Below, piece by piece: positions 27,204-37,593 of a DNA stretch of 64,000 nt (its first letter is position 1; each line of letters begins with the position of its first letter). A program made the translations under genes and the position numbers. The DNA comes from CAKSEI01 sp964403505 (GTDB lineage: Bacteria; Bacillota; Clostridia; Oscillospirales; CAG-272): assembly GCA_964403505.1 (NCBI GenBank), contig CAYOFP010000002.1, forward strand, positions 74,431-138,430, given 5' to 3'. A model generated the notes under the pieces. It saw only the letters and a list, made by a program, of their open reading frames with translations, was not told the DNA's origin and ran no database searches.

Positions 27204-27801
27204 ATAGATGCTTCCTTAATTCTGCGATAAATAATTTTGCGGCGTTTGCACGGTGTGATTTTCCGTCTTTTTCTTCGGCGGATATCTCGCCCCATGTTTT
27301 CGGTGAACCCTCGCCGATAAATAACGGATCGTAGCCGAAGCCCCCGTTTCCACGTGGTGCAGTTGCGATCTTACCTTCGGCTTTTCCTGTTACGGTAAAC
27401 GTATCGCCGTTTGTGAAAACGCAGGCGATCGCGCAGACATACCGTGCCGTGCGTTCTTCGTCCGGCGTGTTTTTCAGCTTTTCGAGCAGGAGAGCGTTAT
27501 TTGCTTCGTCGTCTCCGTGAACGCCCGAGAAGCGTGCCGAGAAAATACCGGGCGCTCCTCCGAGCGCATCGACGCATATTCCCGAGTCGTCGGCAAATGT
27601 GATATATCCGTGTCCTGCGGCGCACTTTGCTTTTATCATCGCATTCCCCTCGAAGGTATCTGCGTCCTCGACTGCATCGTCGGTAATTCCTGCGTCCTTA
27701 AGCGAGAGAACGGTGATATCAAGCTCGGGACATTCGGTGCGAAAAATATTCTGAAATTCTCTTACTTTATTCTTATTTGATGTTGCAAGTACGATTTCCA
27801 T
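27169..27801 (-). CDS. rdgB: Non-canonical purine NTP pyrophosphatase RdgB/HAM1
   Basis: 210 residues. It removes ITP, dITP and XTP from the nucleotide pool. Conserved segments are IVLATSNKNKVREFQ at the N-terminus, ITFADDSGICVDALGG near 72-87, PGIFSARFSGVHGDD near 89-103 and GNGGFGYDPLFIGEG near 149-163. I prefer ATG 27801, which gives the family N-terminus; a TTG at 27810 is in frame but overlaps the ftsY stop, and neither has a clear ribosome site. The end overlaps yhbY by 35 bases. Confidence 0.95.
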   Translation of the reverse strand: MEIVLATSNKNKVREFQNIFRTECPELDITVLSLKDAGITDDAVEDADTFEGNAMIKAKCAAGHGYITFADDSGICVDALGGAPGIFSARFSGVHGDDEANNALLLEKLKNTPDEERTARYVCAIACVFTNGDTFTVTGKAEGKIATAPRGNGGFGYDPLFIGEGSPKTWGEISAEEKDGKSHRANAAKLFIAELRKHLYDDNNETKSIS

Positions 27802-27802
27802 A

Positions 27803-28708
27803 TCATTCAAACAGAGCGTCTATGAACTCGTCTGGATCAAAACGCTGTAGATCCTCCATTTTTTCGCCCACGCCGATAAACCGTACGGGGATATCGAGCA
27901 TTTTCTTTATGGAAAATACAATGCCGCCCTTTGCTGTGCCGTCAAGCTTTGTGAGTACCAGACCGGTTATGTTTGCGGCGTTTTTGAATTCCATTGCCTG
28001 ATTTACGGCGTTCTGTCCTGTCGTGGAGTCGAGCACGAGGAAGGTTTCCCGTGAGCAGTCGGGCAGCTCACGGTCGATGACACGGTTGATTTTTGCGAGC
28101 TCGTCCATCAGATTCTTTTTATTGTGCAGTCGGCCTGCCGTGTCGATGATCAGCACGTCTGCCTTCTTGCTTTTTGCGGAGTTGATGGCGTCAAAAACGA
28201 CTGCCGCAGGGTCCGAGCCCTCGTTTTGCTTGATGATATCGACGCCGACACGCTCTGACCATATTGTCAGCTGATCGATCGCCGCCGCACGGAAGGTATC
28301 TGCTGCGGCGAGCACGACCTTGTTGCCTTCGCTTTTCATGACATGAGCGATCTTGGCAATCGACGTTGTTTTTCCGACGCCGTTTACACCGATGACCAGA
28401 ATGACAGCCGGCTTTCTTTCTGTCGCAAGGGGAGTTGCCTCGCCTATCATTTCACGCAGTATCTCTTTCAGCGCCGCATAGGCGGCGTCGGTCTCCGATA
28501 TGCGCTCGTCTTTTATCTTTGCACGGAGCTTTGTGATGATTTCTTCTGTCGTATCAAAGCCGATATCCGCACATATGAGTATTTCCTCGAGGCTCTCGAG
28601 CAGTTCCTCGTCCACTTTTACAAACGAGGAAAACAGATTGTGTATTTGCCCGAAAAGGCTCGCTTTTGTTTTGGATAGACCGTTTTTCAGGCTCTCAAAG
28701 AATCCCAT
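27803..28708 (-). CDS. ftsY: Signal recognition particle receptor FtsY
   Basis: 301 residues, the short N-G form without the acidic A domain found in E. coli. SRP GTPase motifs are GVNGVGKTTSIAKIA (near 109-123), DTFRAAAIDQL (near 142-152), DTAGRLHNKKNLMDEL (near 192-207) and TKLDGTAKGG (near 252-261). It docks ribosome-SRP complexes at the membrane. Its ATG overlaps the smc stop by one base (TAATG), the conserved rnc-smc-ftsY arrangement. Confidence 0.97.
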   Translation of the reverse strand: MGFFESLKNGLSKTKASLFGQIHNLFSSFVKVDEELLESLEEILICADIGFDTTEEIITKLRAKIKDERISETDAAYAALKEILREMIGEATPLATERKPAVILVIGVNGVGKTTSIAKIAHVMKSEGNKVVLAAADTFRAAAIDQLTIWSERVGVDIIKQNEGSDPAAVVFDAINSAKSKKADVLIIDTAGRLHNKKNLMDELAKINRVIDRELPDCSRETFLVLDSTTGQNAVNQAMEFKNAANITGLVLTKLDGTAKGGIVFSIKKMLDIPVRFIGVGEKMEDLQRFDPDEFIDALFE

Positions 28709-31700
28709 TATCCTAATTTCACTCCGATCTTTTTCTCAACCTCATTTACGTTGATCGAAAGAACCTTGGAGATACCTCTCTCCTGCATGGTGATACCGTA
28801 AAGAGAATCTGCGACCTCCATCGTTCCTCTTCTGTGTGTAATAATGATAAATTGAGTTTTATTTGAAAATTTCTTTGCATATTCTGCAAATTTTGTGACG
28901 TTGACCTCGTCTAAGGCCGCCTCGATCTCGTCGAGCAGACAGAAGGGCGACGGATTTACCTTCAGTATTGCGAAATACAGTGCGATTGCGACGAATACCT
29001 GCTCACCGCCCGAAAGGAGCTGTAGATTCTTGATGATCTTACCGGGAGGTGCGACGTTGATGTCGATGCCGCTCTCGAGTATGTTGTCGGGATCGGTCAG
29101 CACGAGATCTGCGTTTCCTCCTCCGAATAATTCCTTGAATACAGCCTTGAAGTTGACGTTTATTTCCTGCATGGCTGCGGCGAATTTGTTTCTCATTTCC
29201 GTCTCGAGCTTGTCTATGATACCCGTCAGATCTTCTCTTGAATTATTCAGGTCGTTTACCTGATTTGATAAGAAGTCATAGCGCTGCTTCACTTCTGAGT
29301 ATTCGTCGATTGCGCCGACGTTGATAGGGCCGAGCGCACGCAACTTGTTGCGGAATTCGTTAACTTTTGCCGCTATCTGGGGTCTTGTATCCTTCGTCAC
29401 CTCGGGATAGCCGAGCGCACAGGCACTTGCGTATGTCAGTTCGTAATCGTCCCATATCTTGCTTGCCATGCCGTCCTGTTTTGAGAGCAAGGAAGCACGC
29501 TTTGTCTCGAGCAGGGTGTATTCGCGGTATTTTAATTCACGCTCGTGTGTTTTATCCTTGTATTCCGTGCGCAGGGAATTAATTTTCACATCAAGAGACA
29601 AGATGATATCGCGAAGTTCGGCTGAGCGTTTTTCAAAGGCTTCGAGCTCTTCTGTCGCTCCGCCGAGACTTTTGGCATTCGCACTGATCTGATTCTTTAT
29701 GGATATCAGCTTTTGATTGTAAAGAGCGATCTGTGCGGTCTTTGCGTTGCAGTCTTCCTTTACGCTGAGGATCGCCGTGTCGGTGTCGTCAATTTGCTTT
29801 TTCGCTGCCGCTGCATCCTTTTCTTTCGATGTTATTTCAATGAGCAGGGAGTTTTTCGCATCGATTGCCGAGTCTAACGCTTCGTGGGCCTCCCTGCACA
29901 GACTTTCCGATATGTTAATCTCTTCCTTTATCTTTTCAGAGAGCCCTTCTTTTTCGGTGATTAACGCCGTAATGCGTTCGATCTCTTCCTTCTTGTGCTT
30001 CTCAGCTTCTTCATGTGAGCGTAAAGATGATAAGAGCAACTCCGCCTGCGCCTTTTCGGCGTCTTTTTGAGCGGATAGAACCTGCATCTGCGTATCCTCG
30101 GCTGAGCAGAGACTCGTGAGGATAGCAATTTTTGATTCCATATCGGAAATGGAAAAATTGACGTCGTCGGCATTCTTTTCACATTCGGAAAGGAGCTTTT
30201 CCGTCTCCTTTTCCTCACTCTCGAGTCTGACGATATCTTTTTGTATTTCTTCCATCTCGAGCGCACGTGAGAGGATGCCGCTTTCCCGTCTGGATGAACC
30301 GCCGGTAAATGAACCGCCGGTATTGATGATCTGCCCGTCGAGCGTTACACATTTGATCTTGTATCCGATGGCACGTTCCATCGCCGTTGCGTTGTCGAGA
30401 TTATCGAATACCACCGTGCGGCCGAGCAGGTTTTTTACGATCTCATCGTATTTTCTGTCACGGCGAACGAGCGTGTCTGCATAACCGACATAGCCCTTCG
30501 ATGACTCAATGGTCTTCCTATCGACATTCAGCGGCTGTGCGGTGATGGACGACACGGGGAAGAATGTGGCTCTTCCAGCCCTGTTTTCTTTCAGCAGGCT
30601 GATTGCCGCCTTTGTTGTCGCCTCGTCATCGCAGACGATATTTTGTATGTTATTGCCGAGGGCGGTTTCGATCGCGACGGTGTGTTTTTCGCCGACATCA
30701 ATAATATCGGAGACCGTGCCGATAACACCGGGCAGCTTGCCGGCGGCTTTTTCGTTCATTATGAATTTAACGCTTGATGCATAACCCTCGAAGTGCTCTG
30801 CCATGCGCTTTAATGTAGCCAGACGCTGATGCGCCGACGCTGACTTCAGTGCTAGTTTGTCCTTCTTTGCAGTAAGCGACAGCTTTTCTTCGTTATATTC
30901 TTTTGATTTTGTGTCCTTGAGCGACTGCACCTCTTCTTTGGCTGCGTCGATCTGTGCGGTGTATGCGGCGATGGTCGCCTGAGCCTTTTCGATTCTGTCG
31001 CTGATAAACTTATCGTTCTCGCGGCATTTTTCGAGCTCGTTTTTCGTCTCCTCGATATCGGGAGCGCCTTCATCGTCGGATAGGGATTCGAGCTTGGCTT
31101 TCAGCTCTATCACAGAGTCGCTTACGGCTCTCGCCTCCTCGAGCTTTGCGTCTCTTTCGCTCTCGAGACGGAAGATCTCTTTTCTTGTCTCCTCTAACGC
31201 CGTCACGCTTTCCTTGAAGCGGCTGTCAGCTTCTTTTAAGGCGTCTGATTCGGCGTCATACGCATGGGAGAATTCGTTTCGTTGTTCAGTGAGAGCGATG
31301 AGAGCGTCCTCAGATTCCTTTTTTTCGATCTCGAGGTGGGATATCTGTGATTCGTAATGCTTGATATCGTTTTCGAGCACCTTTCCCGATGATTCGAGAG
31401 AATGGAATTTTTCGGTGTATTCACGGATATTTTTATCACAGAGCTCGCTTTGCCTTTTGGCTTCCTGCTGCTCCTCGAATGCTTTGTCGTTCTGGTTTTC
31501 AAGCGAAGCTATGATATCGTCGATTATCTCGAGCTCTTTTGATGAGACGGTATAATTTGCATCGACGCTTTCAAACTGGCTTTTTATATCCTCGATGTCG
31601 TAAAGCCAGAGGGATATATCCGCCTGCTTTTTTTCGTCGTACAGATCGAGATATGTACGTGCCTTTGATGCTTCTTTTTCGAGAGGGCCGACACGGGATT

Positions 31701-32310
31701 CAAGTTCGCTTAAAATATCCGTTATTCTGACGAGGTTGTCGTTTGTCTCATCGAGTTTGCGTTCTGCCTCTTTCTTTTTATAGCGGTATTTTGATATACC
31801 TGCCGCTTCCTCAAAGATGATGCGCCTGTCGTCGCTTTTCTGAGAGATTATTTCGGCGATTTTGCCTTGTCCTATTACAGAATATCCGGTTCTTCCGATA
31901 CCGGTATTCATAAACATCTCGGAAATATCCTTGAGCCTGACAGGCTTTGCGTTAATAAAATACTCGCTTTCGCCGGTACGGTAGTATCTTCTTGTGACGG
32001 TCACCTCGTCATAGTCGATATTCATTCTGTTGTTCGGGTCGGTATTGTCGATTGACAGCGATACCTCGGCAAAGCCCATTTGACGGCGTGTGTCCGTTCC
32101 GCCGAATATAACGTCCTCCATTTTGTTTCCGCGGATGTTTTTCGAGGAGATCTCGCCGAGTACCCATCTGATCGCATCGGAAATGTTGGATTTTCCGCTT
32201 CCGTTCGGACCGACGATGATCGTCACGCCGCCGTCAAAATTGATGACGGTCTTATCAGGAAACGACTTGAAGCCCTGCATTTCGAGTGATTTTATGCGCA
32301 TTTCGGACAC
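28708..32310 (-). CDS. smc: Chromosome segregation ATPase SMC
   Basis: 1,200 residues, standard for bacterial SMC. The N-terminal head has Walker A VGPNGSGKSNISDAIRWVLG near 32-51. Long Glu/Lys-rich coiled coils (about 170-500 and 680-1,030) flank a hinge (about 520-650; GVIGTVSDIIDVGEKHTVAI, GGSFTGGSSRRESGILSR at its end). The C-terminal head has signature LLSGGEQVFVAIALYFAIL near 1,110 and Walker B FCLLDEIEAALD near 1,136. It compacts and resolves chromosomes with ScpA and ScpB, which are not in the window. 7 bases separate it from the upstream radical SAM gene. Confidence 0.98.
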   Translation of the reverse strand: MSEMRIKSLEMQGFKSFPDKTVINFDGGVTIIVGPNGSGKSNISDAIRWVLGEISSKNIRGNKMEDVIFGGTDTRRQMGFAEVSLSIDNTDPNNRMNIDYDEVTVTRRYYRTGESEYFINAKPVRLKDISEMFMNTGIGRTGYSVIGQGKIAEIISQKSDDRRIIFEEAAGISKYRYKKKEAERKLDETNDNLVRITDILSELESRVGPLEKEASKARTYLDLYDEKKQADISLWLYDIEDIKSQFESVDANYTVSSKELEIIDDIIASLENQNDKAFEEQQEAKRQSELCDKNIREYTEKFHSLESSGKVLENDIKHYESQISHLEIEKKESEDALIALTEQRNEFSHAYDAESDALKEADSRFKESVTALEETRKEIFRLESERDAKLEEARAVSDSVIELKAKLESLSDDEGAPDIEETKNELEKCRENDKFISDRIEKAQATIAAYTAQIDAAKEEVQSLKDTKSKEYNEEKLSLTAKKDKLALKSASAHQRLATLKRMAEHFEGYASSVKFIMNEKAAGKLPGVIGTVSDIIDVGEKHTVAIETALGNNIQNIVCDDEATTKAAISLLKENRAGRATFFPVSSITAQPLNVDRKTIESSKGYVGYADTLVRRDRKYDEIVKNLLGRTVVFDNLDNATAMERAIGYKIKCVTLDGQIINTGGSFTGGSSRRESGILSRALEMEEIQKDIVRLESEEKETEKLLSECEKNADDVNFSISDMESKIAILTSLCSAEDTQMQVLSAQKDAEKAQAELLLSSLRSHEEAEKHKKEEIERITALITEKEGLSEKIKEEINISESLCREAHEALDSAIDAKNSLLIEITSKEKDAAAAKKQIDDTDTAILSVKEDCNAKTAQIALYNQKLISIKNQISANAKSLGGATEELEAFEKRSAELRDIILSLDVKINSLRTEYKDKTHERELKYREYTLLETKRASLLSKQDGMASKIWDDYELTYASACALGYPEVTKDTRPQIAAKVNEFRNKLRALGPINVGAIDEYSEVKQRYDFLSNQVNDLNNSREDLTGIIDKLETEMRNKFAAAMQEINVNFKAVFKELFGGGNADLVLTDPDNILESGIDINVAPPGKIIKNLQLLSGGEQVFVAIALYFAILKVNPSPFCLLDEIEAALDEVNVTKFAEYAKKFSNKTQFIIITHRRGTMEVADSLYGITMQERGISKVLSINVNEVEKKIGVKLG

Positions 32311-32317
32311 CTCTTTC

Positions 32318-33322
32318 TTAGTTTATTATTATATTATAACCTAAAAGCTCATTTTTTTCAATGATTTTGATCTGTTTTACGGGATATTGTTTTTTTATTC
32401 TTTCGCTGTTGACCTTTTTGTGTCCTGCTACCTTGGATGTCGCACCCTTCGGACACAGGATCGTCAGCTTTTCGGGGATGCTTTCGGCTTTTTCGAGTAG
32501 CTCCGATATCTTTTTATAGAAAAGCTCGCTTTGCGCTATCTCGCCTATCGCAGAGGAATAGTCGCCTGCGGCGACGGTGTCACTGTCAAACAGATTATCT
32601 TGAGAGCATAAGCCGATCCTTATGACGGGGATATCTGCTCCGTCGAAAATTTCGAGTACGGCCGCCGTCCTTTTGATCGCATCGTCGAGCGTGAGCGGCT
32701 CGTATTCGCCCAATGCCATCATGCGCTCAAGCTCGGTGCCCTTAAAGACTACAGTAGGATAGACCCTTGCGGCGTCGACCGACATACTGCATAAAGCCTT
32801 TGCCGTGTATATTTCTTTTTCCATATCTGAGCAGGGAAGGCCGATCATCATCTGCCCGACGAGGTTGAAACCGTATTCCTTTATCATGCGGCAGGCTTCG
32901 ATCGAGTTTTGAGAGGTATGCCCCCGCTTGGAGGTTGCGAGCACATCGTCTGACATACTTTGAATCCCGAGTTCGATATCTTTTACCCGGTATTTTTTTA
33001 ATATATCGAGGATATCGCCGTCGATATAGTCGGGTCTCGTGGAAACTCTGATCGCATAAGCTTTGCCTGCGTCGATATAAGTGTTTGCTTTCTCGAGCAG
33101 CCTTATCATGAGAGAACGGTCAATGCCCGTAAAGCTTCCGCCGAAATAAGCGATCTCTATTTCACTTTCTGAATTCAGAGTAGAAAGAGCAGTGTTGATA
33201 TCGACATCGACACTGCTTTCATCAAAAACCGTTTTTCCCGATATCATTCGTTGATTGCAGAATACGCAATCATTCGGACAGCCGAGGTGGGGGATAAATA
33301 CGGGGACGTTTACATGTTTCAT
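32318..33322 (-). CDS. Radical SAM protein of the Elp3-like type
   Basis: 334 residues. The radical SAM cluster motif is GCPNDCVFCN with Cys15, Cys19 and Cys22, followed by the barrel segments EIAYFGGSFTGIDRSLM (near 56-72), IRVSTRPDYID (near 91-101) and DIELGIQSMSDDVL (near 115-128). The fold resembles the N-terminal part of Elp3/YhcC-type enzymes; no acetyltransferase domain is present. A protein of this kind between rnc and smc is common in Clostridia; its substrate, perhaps tRNA, is not established. It overlaps rnc by 4 bases and precedes smc by 7. Confidence 0.87.
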   Translation of the reverse strand: MKHVNVPVFIPHLGCPNDCVFCNQRMISGKTVFDESSVDVDINTALSTLNSESEIEIAYFGGSFTGIDRSLMIRLLEKANTYIDAGKAYAIRVSTRPDYIDGDILDILKKYRVKDIELGIQSMSDDVLATSKRGHTSQNSIEACRMIKEYGFNLVGQMMIGLPCSDMEKEIYTAKALCSMSVDAARVYPTVVFKGTELERMMALGEYEPLTLDDAIKRTAAVLEIFDGADIPVIRIGLCSQDNLFDSDTVAAGDYSSAIGEIAQSELFYKKISELLEKAESIPEKLTILCPKGATSKVAGHKKVNSERIKKQYPVKQIKIIEKNELLGYNIIIN

Positions 33323-34035
33323 TTGTCTGAACCGAATAATTCAAGGGCCTGAGCGGCGGCGTTTTGCTCCGCCTCTCTTTTTGAGTGTCCCTTGCCTCTG
33401 CCGATGACATTGCTGTTGAGCCTTGCCTCGACGGTAAATTCCTTTGCGTGTGCGGGTCCTTTTTCCTCGACCAGAATATATTCAAATTTTTCGTTCTTTT
33501 CCTGCTGTATGATCTCCTGCAGTCTCGATTTATGATCTTCTCCCCGTTTGCCGAGCTCAAGCCCCGAGGTCTCTTTTTCGAGATAGGGAAGCAGAAATCC
33601 TCTTACCGTGTCGATATCCGAGTCGAGATATATTGCGGCGATCAGTGCCTCGAAAGCGTCTGCGAGGATAGAGGGACGCTTGCGTCCTTTGTTTTGCTCC
33701 TCGCCTTTGCCGAGGAAGAGAAAATCCCCGAGCGATATCATATGTGAGTAGTCGGCGAGCGCCTTTTCGCATACGATCTGGGAACGTATGCGTGATAGGT
33801 CGCCCTCGGGCATGGATGCAAATTTTTTGAAAAGCATCTCGCTCGATATGATCTGCAAAACAGAATCACCGAGGAATTCGAGTCTCTCGTTGCACACGCT
33901 CTGCTTGCCCTTGCTCTTCATTTCGTTGGTATAGGAAGAATGGGTGAGGGCAGTTTCGAGTATTGTAGGGTCTTTGAATTTGTATCCCGTTTTTTCTTCG
34001 AGCAGGGAAAGGTCGCTCGGTAAATTCTTACACAT
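33319..34035 (-). CDS. rnc: Ribonuclease III
   Basis: 238 residues. It cleaves double-stranded RNA in rRNA processing. The catalytic domain carries the signature ERLEFLGDSVLQII near 46-59 and LADAFEALIAAIYLD near 123-137. A C-terminal double-stranded RNA-binding domain (about 165-235) contains the motif HSKREAEQNAAAQALELF. 2 bases separate it from trmFO upstream, and its stop overlaps the radical SAM gene by 4. Confidence 0.97.
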   Translation of the reverse strand: MCKNLPSDLSLLEEKTGYKFKDPTILETALTHSSYTNEMKSKGKQSVCNERLEFLGDSVLQIISSEMLFKKFASMPEGDLSRIRSQIVCEKALADYSHMISLGDFLFLGKGEEQNKGRKRPSILADAFEALIAAIYLDSDIDTVRGFLLPYLEKETSGLELGKRGEDHKSRLQEIIQQEKNEKFEYILVEEKGPAHAKEFTVEARLNSNVIGRGKGHSKREAEQNAAAQALELFGSDK

Positions 34036-34037
34036 TG

Positions 34038-35366
34038 TTATACCTTTTCTATAAATTCTGTCATTATGTCAAGCGCCCGTTCGGATAGCTTCTCGTATCT
34101 CGGACGTTTTCCGCCTTTAACTTTGTATCCGAGCGGGGGAACAAGACCGAAATTTGCATTCATGGGTTGAAATTTGACGACATTTTTGTCGCTGACATAT
34201 GCAGCCATCGAGCCGATCACGGTCTCTCTGGGAAAGATAATCTTATCCTTACCCGTTATTCTGTTTGCGGCGTTTATTCCTGCCACAAGGCCGGATGCGG
34301 CAGATTCTACATATCCCTCGACGCCGGTTATTTGCCCTGCGAAAAATATATTCGGGTATTTTCTCAGGGAGTAGTCAGGATTTAAGATCATGGGCGAATT
34401 GATAAATGTATTTCTGTGCATGACGCCGTAACGCAGGAATTCTGCATTTTCTAACCCCGGGATCATGCGGAACACCCGTTTTTGCTCACCGAAGGTAAGG
34501 TGGGTCTGAAATCCGACGATATTATACATGGTTTTTTCTGCGTTTTCCTGGCGCAACTGTACGACGGCGTGATATTCCTTGCCTGTTTTCGGGTCGGGAA
34601 GTCCGATCGGTTTCAGAGGACCGAATGTCAGCGTGTCCTTTCCTCGCTTTGCCATTACCTCGACGGGCATGCACCCCTCAAAGACCTTCGGCTCGTCATC
34701 CGGCGTGTCAAACTCGTGCAGGGGCGCGGTGTCAGCGGAAATAAGCGCTTCATAGAAAGCGTTGTACTGCTCCTCGCTCATCGGGCAGTTGATATAGCAG
34801 GCTTCTCCTTTCCCGTAGCGGGAGGCGAGAAAGGCTGTATTCATGTCAATGGTCGATGCGTCAACGATCGGGGCGGCAGCGTCATAAAAATGGAGCTGCT
34901 CATCTGCAAATTCTTTTGAGATGTAGTCCGAGAGCGCATCACTTGTCAGAGGGCCTGTTGCAATAACGGTTACCTCATCTTTGTCTATTTCGGTGATCTC
35001 CTCTTCTGTCAGCGTGATGAGAGGATGGTTCTTGATCTTTTCGGTGATCGAAGAGGAGAAGACATTTCTGTCGACAGCGAGGGCAGAGCCGGCAGGCACT
35101 GCCGATGCGTCGGCGCAGGATATGATCAGAGAGTCCAGCATCCGCATCTCTTCCTTTAAAAGACCTACCGCATTTGTCTTTTCATTTGAGCGCAGGGAAT
35201 TTGAGCATACAAGCTCAGCGAGCAGATCACTCTTGTGCGCAGGCGTGCGTTTTTTCGGCTTCATTTCGTATAGATGAACGGGAATGCCTCTCTTGGCGAT
35301 CTGATATGCCGCCTCGCATCCTGCGAGTCCCGCCCCTATTACATTTACCTTATCAAGCGTTTTCAT
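34038..35366 (-). CDS. trmFO: Folate-dependent tRNA m5U54 methyltransferase TrmFO
   Basis: 442 residues from ATG 35366. It uses methylene-THF and FADH2 to form ribothymidine 54 in tRNA, the usual alternative to TrmA in Firmicutes. The FAD-binding start is VNVIGAGLAGCEAAYQIAKR. Other family stretches are HKSDLLAELVCSNSLRSNE near 44-62, the catalytic-type segment CMPVEVMAKRGKDTLTFGPL near 229-248, and ITGVEGYVESAASGLVAGIN near 347-366. An in-frame ATG 30 bases upstream lies deeper inside topA; 35366 gives the conserved N-terminus and overlaps topA by 14 bases. trmFO next to topA is the standard order. Confidence 0.96.
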   Translation of the reverse strand: MKTLDKVNVIGAGLAGCEAAYQIAKRGIPVHLYEMKPKKRTPAHKSDLLAELVCSNSLRSNEKTNAVGLLKEEMRMLDSLIISCADASAVPAGSALAVDRNVFSSSITEKIKNHPLITLTEEEITEIDKDEVTVIATGPLTSDALSDYISKEFADEQLHFYDAAAPIVDASTIDMNTAFLASRYGKGEACYINCPMSEEQYNAFYEALISADTAPLHEFDTPDDEPKVFEGCMPVEVMAKRGKDTLTFGPLKPIGLPDPKTGKEYHAVVQLRQENAEKTMYNIVGFQTHLTFGEQKRVFRMIPGLENAEFLRYGVMHRNTFINSPMILNPDYSLRKYPNIFFAGQITGVEGYVESAASGLVAGINAANRITGKDKIIFPRETVIGSMAAYVSDKNVVKFQPMNANFGLVPPLGYKVKGGKRPRYEKLSERALDIMTEFIEKV

Positions 35367-37587
35367 CTTCGCATTTATATCCGCATTTGGTGTCATGGCA
35401 TACGATCAGATTTTTTGTCTTTTTCTTAAATAACAATTTGCCGCATTGGGGACAGCTCTTATTCAACGGGAGATCCCATGAGGAAAATTTGCATTTGGGA
35501 TAGTTTTCACAGCTGTAAAATACCATGCGTCTCTTGCCCTGACGGACGAGTATCTTTCCTCCGCAGTCGGGGCAGTTTACGCCCGTTTCATTCATGATAG
35601 GCTTGGTATTTTTGCATTTCGGATAATTCGAGCAGGCGATGAACGAGCCGAATTTGCCCGAGCGTATGACCATATCTGCGCCGCATTTTTCGCATTTTTC
35701 ATCCGTTGTTTCCACCTTGACCTCTTCTTTTACGACGAGCTTGCCGTTTTTGTCGATGGGCTTGGTGTTTTTGCATTCGGGGTAATTCGGGCAGGCGGCA
35801 AACCGGCCAAACCTTCCGTTTTTGATGACCATTTTTGCGCCGCATTTTTCGCAGACGATATCTGTCTCCTCGTCGGGGACGCTGTATTTGTGCTCCGAGC
35901 TTTCCGATTCCGCTTTTTCGAGTGATAACTTAAAGTCCTGATAGAAATCATCGAGCACTTTGATGGAGTTTTCCTCGCCGTTTTCGATATTGTCGAGCGA
36001 GTCCTCCATGTCGGCTGTGAATTTGTAGTTTACGATATCGGGGAACTGCTCTAACATCAGCTTTGTCGTGACGATGCCGAGCTGTGTCGGCTTCAGCGCC
36101 TTTCCCTCACGGGCGATATAGCCTCGTGAAATGATCGTCGTGATGATCGTTGCGAATGTACTCGGTCTGCCGATTCCTTTTTCCTCGAGGAATTTGACGA
36201 GAGTACCGTCTGTATATCTTGCCGGAGGCTCTGTGAAATGCTGCTCGGGCAATTCTTTTTTGACGGAGAGCTTGTCGCCTTCTTTCATTTCGGGCAGCAT
36301 ATCGTCGTTTTCCTCGTCGCGGTCGTTGTAAATTGCGAGATAGCCCTTAAAGAGCAGGCTGTTTCCCGATGCCTTCAGAGTGTAATCGCCGTTTTCGATA
36401 TCACATGCGACCGTATTGAATTTTGCATTCGCCATCTGGGACGCTACGAATCTGTCCCAGATCAGCTTGTAGAGACGGTACTGATCCTGACTCAGATGCG
36501 ACTTTATCATTCCCGGTTCGAGCGACATTGATGCAGGGCGGATCGCTTCGTGTGCGTCCTGTGCGCTTTTGTTTGTCTTGAAGAAGCGTCTCTTGTCAGG
36601 GTAATATTCCTGTCCGAACTTGTCTTTGATATATGCCTCGCATGCATTTGCCGCTTCGCTTGATATTCTGAGCGAGTCGGTACGCATGTAGGTGATCAGA
36701 CCGTGTACACCACCGTTTTCTGCGCCTAAATTGATACCTTCGTATAATTCCTGCGCCACACGCATCGTTCTTGCTGACTGAAAACCGAGCTTTTTATATG
36801 CGTCCTGCTGGAGTGTCGATGTCGTATACGGGGGCAGGGGATTGCGGTTTTTGACGGACTTTTTGATTTGCGAGACCGTGAATTCACCCTTTGCGAGCGC
36901 ATCGATTATGCCACGTGTTTCTTTTTCACTTGCGAGGTCGATCTTTCCTTTTTTATTACCGTGGAAACGGGCTTTGAATTCCTCTCCGTTCACGGTCGAA
37001 AGAATGTAGGAAAGTGTCCAGTATTCTTCGCTTATGAATGCGTTTATCTCTTCTTCTCTCTCGACGATAATTCTTGTTGCAACTGACTGAACTCTTCCGG
37101 CGGAAAGGCCGCTTTTGACGGTCTTCCAGAGATACGGACTCAGCTTGTATCCGACAATTCTGTCTAAAATACGGCGTGTTTGCTGTGCATTTACGAGATT
37201 CATATCGATGCTTCTCGGATTTTTCACTGCGTCCTTGATCGCATTTTTCGTTATTTCGTTGAATGTGACTCTCATTGCCTTTTCAGGCTCGATACCGAGC
37301 AGGGTAGCGAGATGCCACGAGATCGCTTCTCCCTCCCGGTCTGCGTCAGTTGCGAGTATGACTTTGTTTGCGCCTTTCGCTTCCTTCTTTAGGGAGGAGA
37401 TGAGCTCTCCTTTTCCTCTGATGTTAATGTATTTCGGCTCGTAGTCATTTTCTATATCGACGCCGAGCGTGCTTTTCGGCAGGTCTCTGATATGACCGTT
37501 CGAGGCCACTACCTTGTAATTTGAACCTAAAAATCCTTTTATTGTGTGAGCCTTTGTCGGGGACTCCACGATAACTAAGTTTGCCAT
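35353..37587 (-). CDS. topA: DNA topoisomerase I
   Basis: 744 residues, a type IA enzyme that relaxes negative supercoils. The TOPRIM domain starts LVIVESPTKAHTIKGFLG and includes ATDADREGEAISWH near 78-91. The active-site Tyr is in GLITYMRTDSLRIS near 300. The C-terminus holds four zinc-ribbon-like units (first CEKCGAKMVIKNG...CPNYPEC near 590, then at 635, 680 and 715), of which the last is CPQCGKLLFKKK...CHDTKCGY. It lies 6 bases after dprA; its end overlaps trmFO. Confidence 0.97.
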   Translation of the reverse strand: MANLVIVESPTKAHTIKGFLGSNYKVVASNGHIRDLPKSTLGVDIENDYEPKYINIRGKGELISSLKKEAKGANKVILATDADREGEAISWHLATLLGIEPEKAMRVTFNEITKNAIKDAVKNPRSIDMNLVNAQQTRRILDRIVGYKLSPYLWKTVKSGLSAGRVQSVATRIIVEREEEINAFISEEYWTLSYILSTVNGEEFKARFHGNKKGKIDLASEKETRGIIDALAKGEFTVSQIKKSVKNRNPLPPYTTSTLQQDAYKKLGFQSARTMRVAQELYEGINLGAENGGVHGLITYMRTDSLRISSEAANACEAYIKDKFGQEYYPDKRRFFKTNKSAQDAHEAIRPASMSLEPGMIKSHLSQDQYRLYKLIWDRFVASQMANAKFNTVACDIENGDYTLKASGNSLLFKGYLAIYNDRDEENDDMLPEMKEGDKLSVKKELPEQHFTEPPARYTDGTLVKFLEEKGIGRPSTFATIITTIISRGYIAREGKALKPTQLGIVTTKLMLEQFPDIVNYKFTADMEDSLDNIENGEENSIKVLDDFYQDFKLSLEKAESESSEHKYSVPDEETDIVCEKCGAKMVIKNGRFGRFAACPNYPECKNTKPIDKNGKLVVKEEVKVETTDEKCEKCGADMVIRSGKFGSFIACSNYPKCKNTKPIMNETGVNCPDCGGKILVRQGKRRMVFYSCENYPKCKFSSWDLPLNKSCPQCGKLLFKKKTKNLIVCHDTKCGYKCEDENA

Positions 37588-37593
37588 ATATAT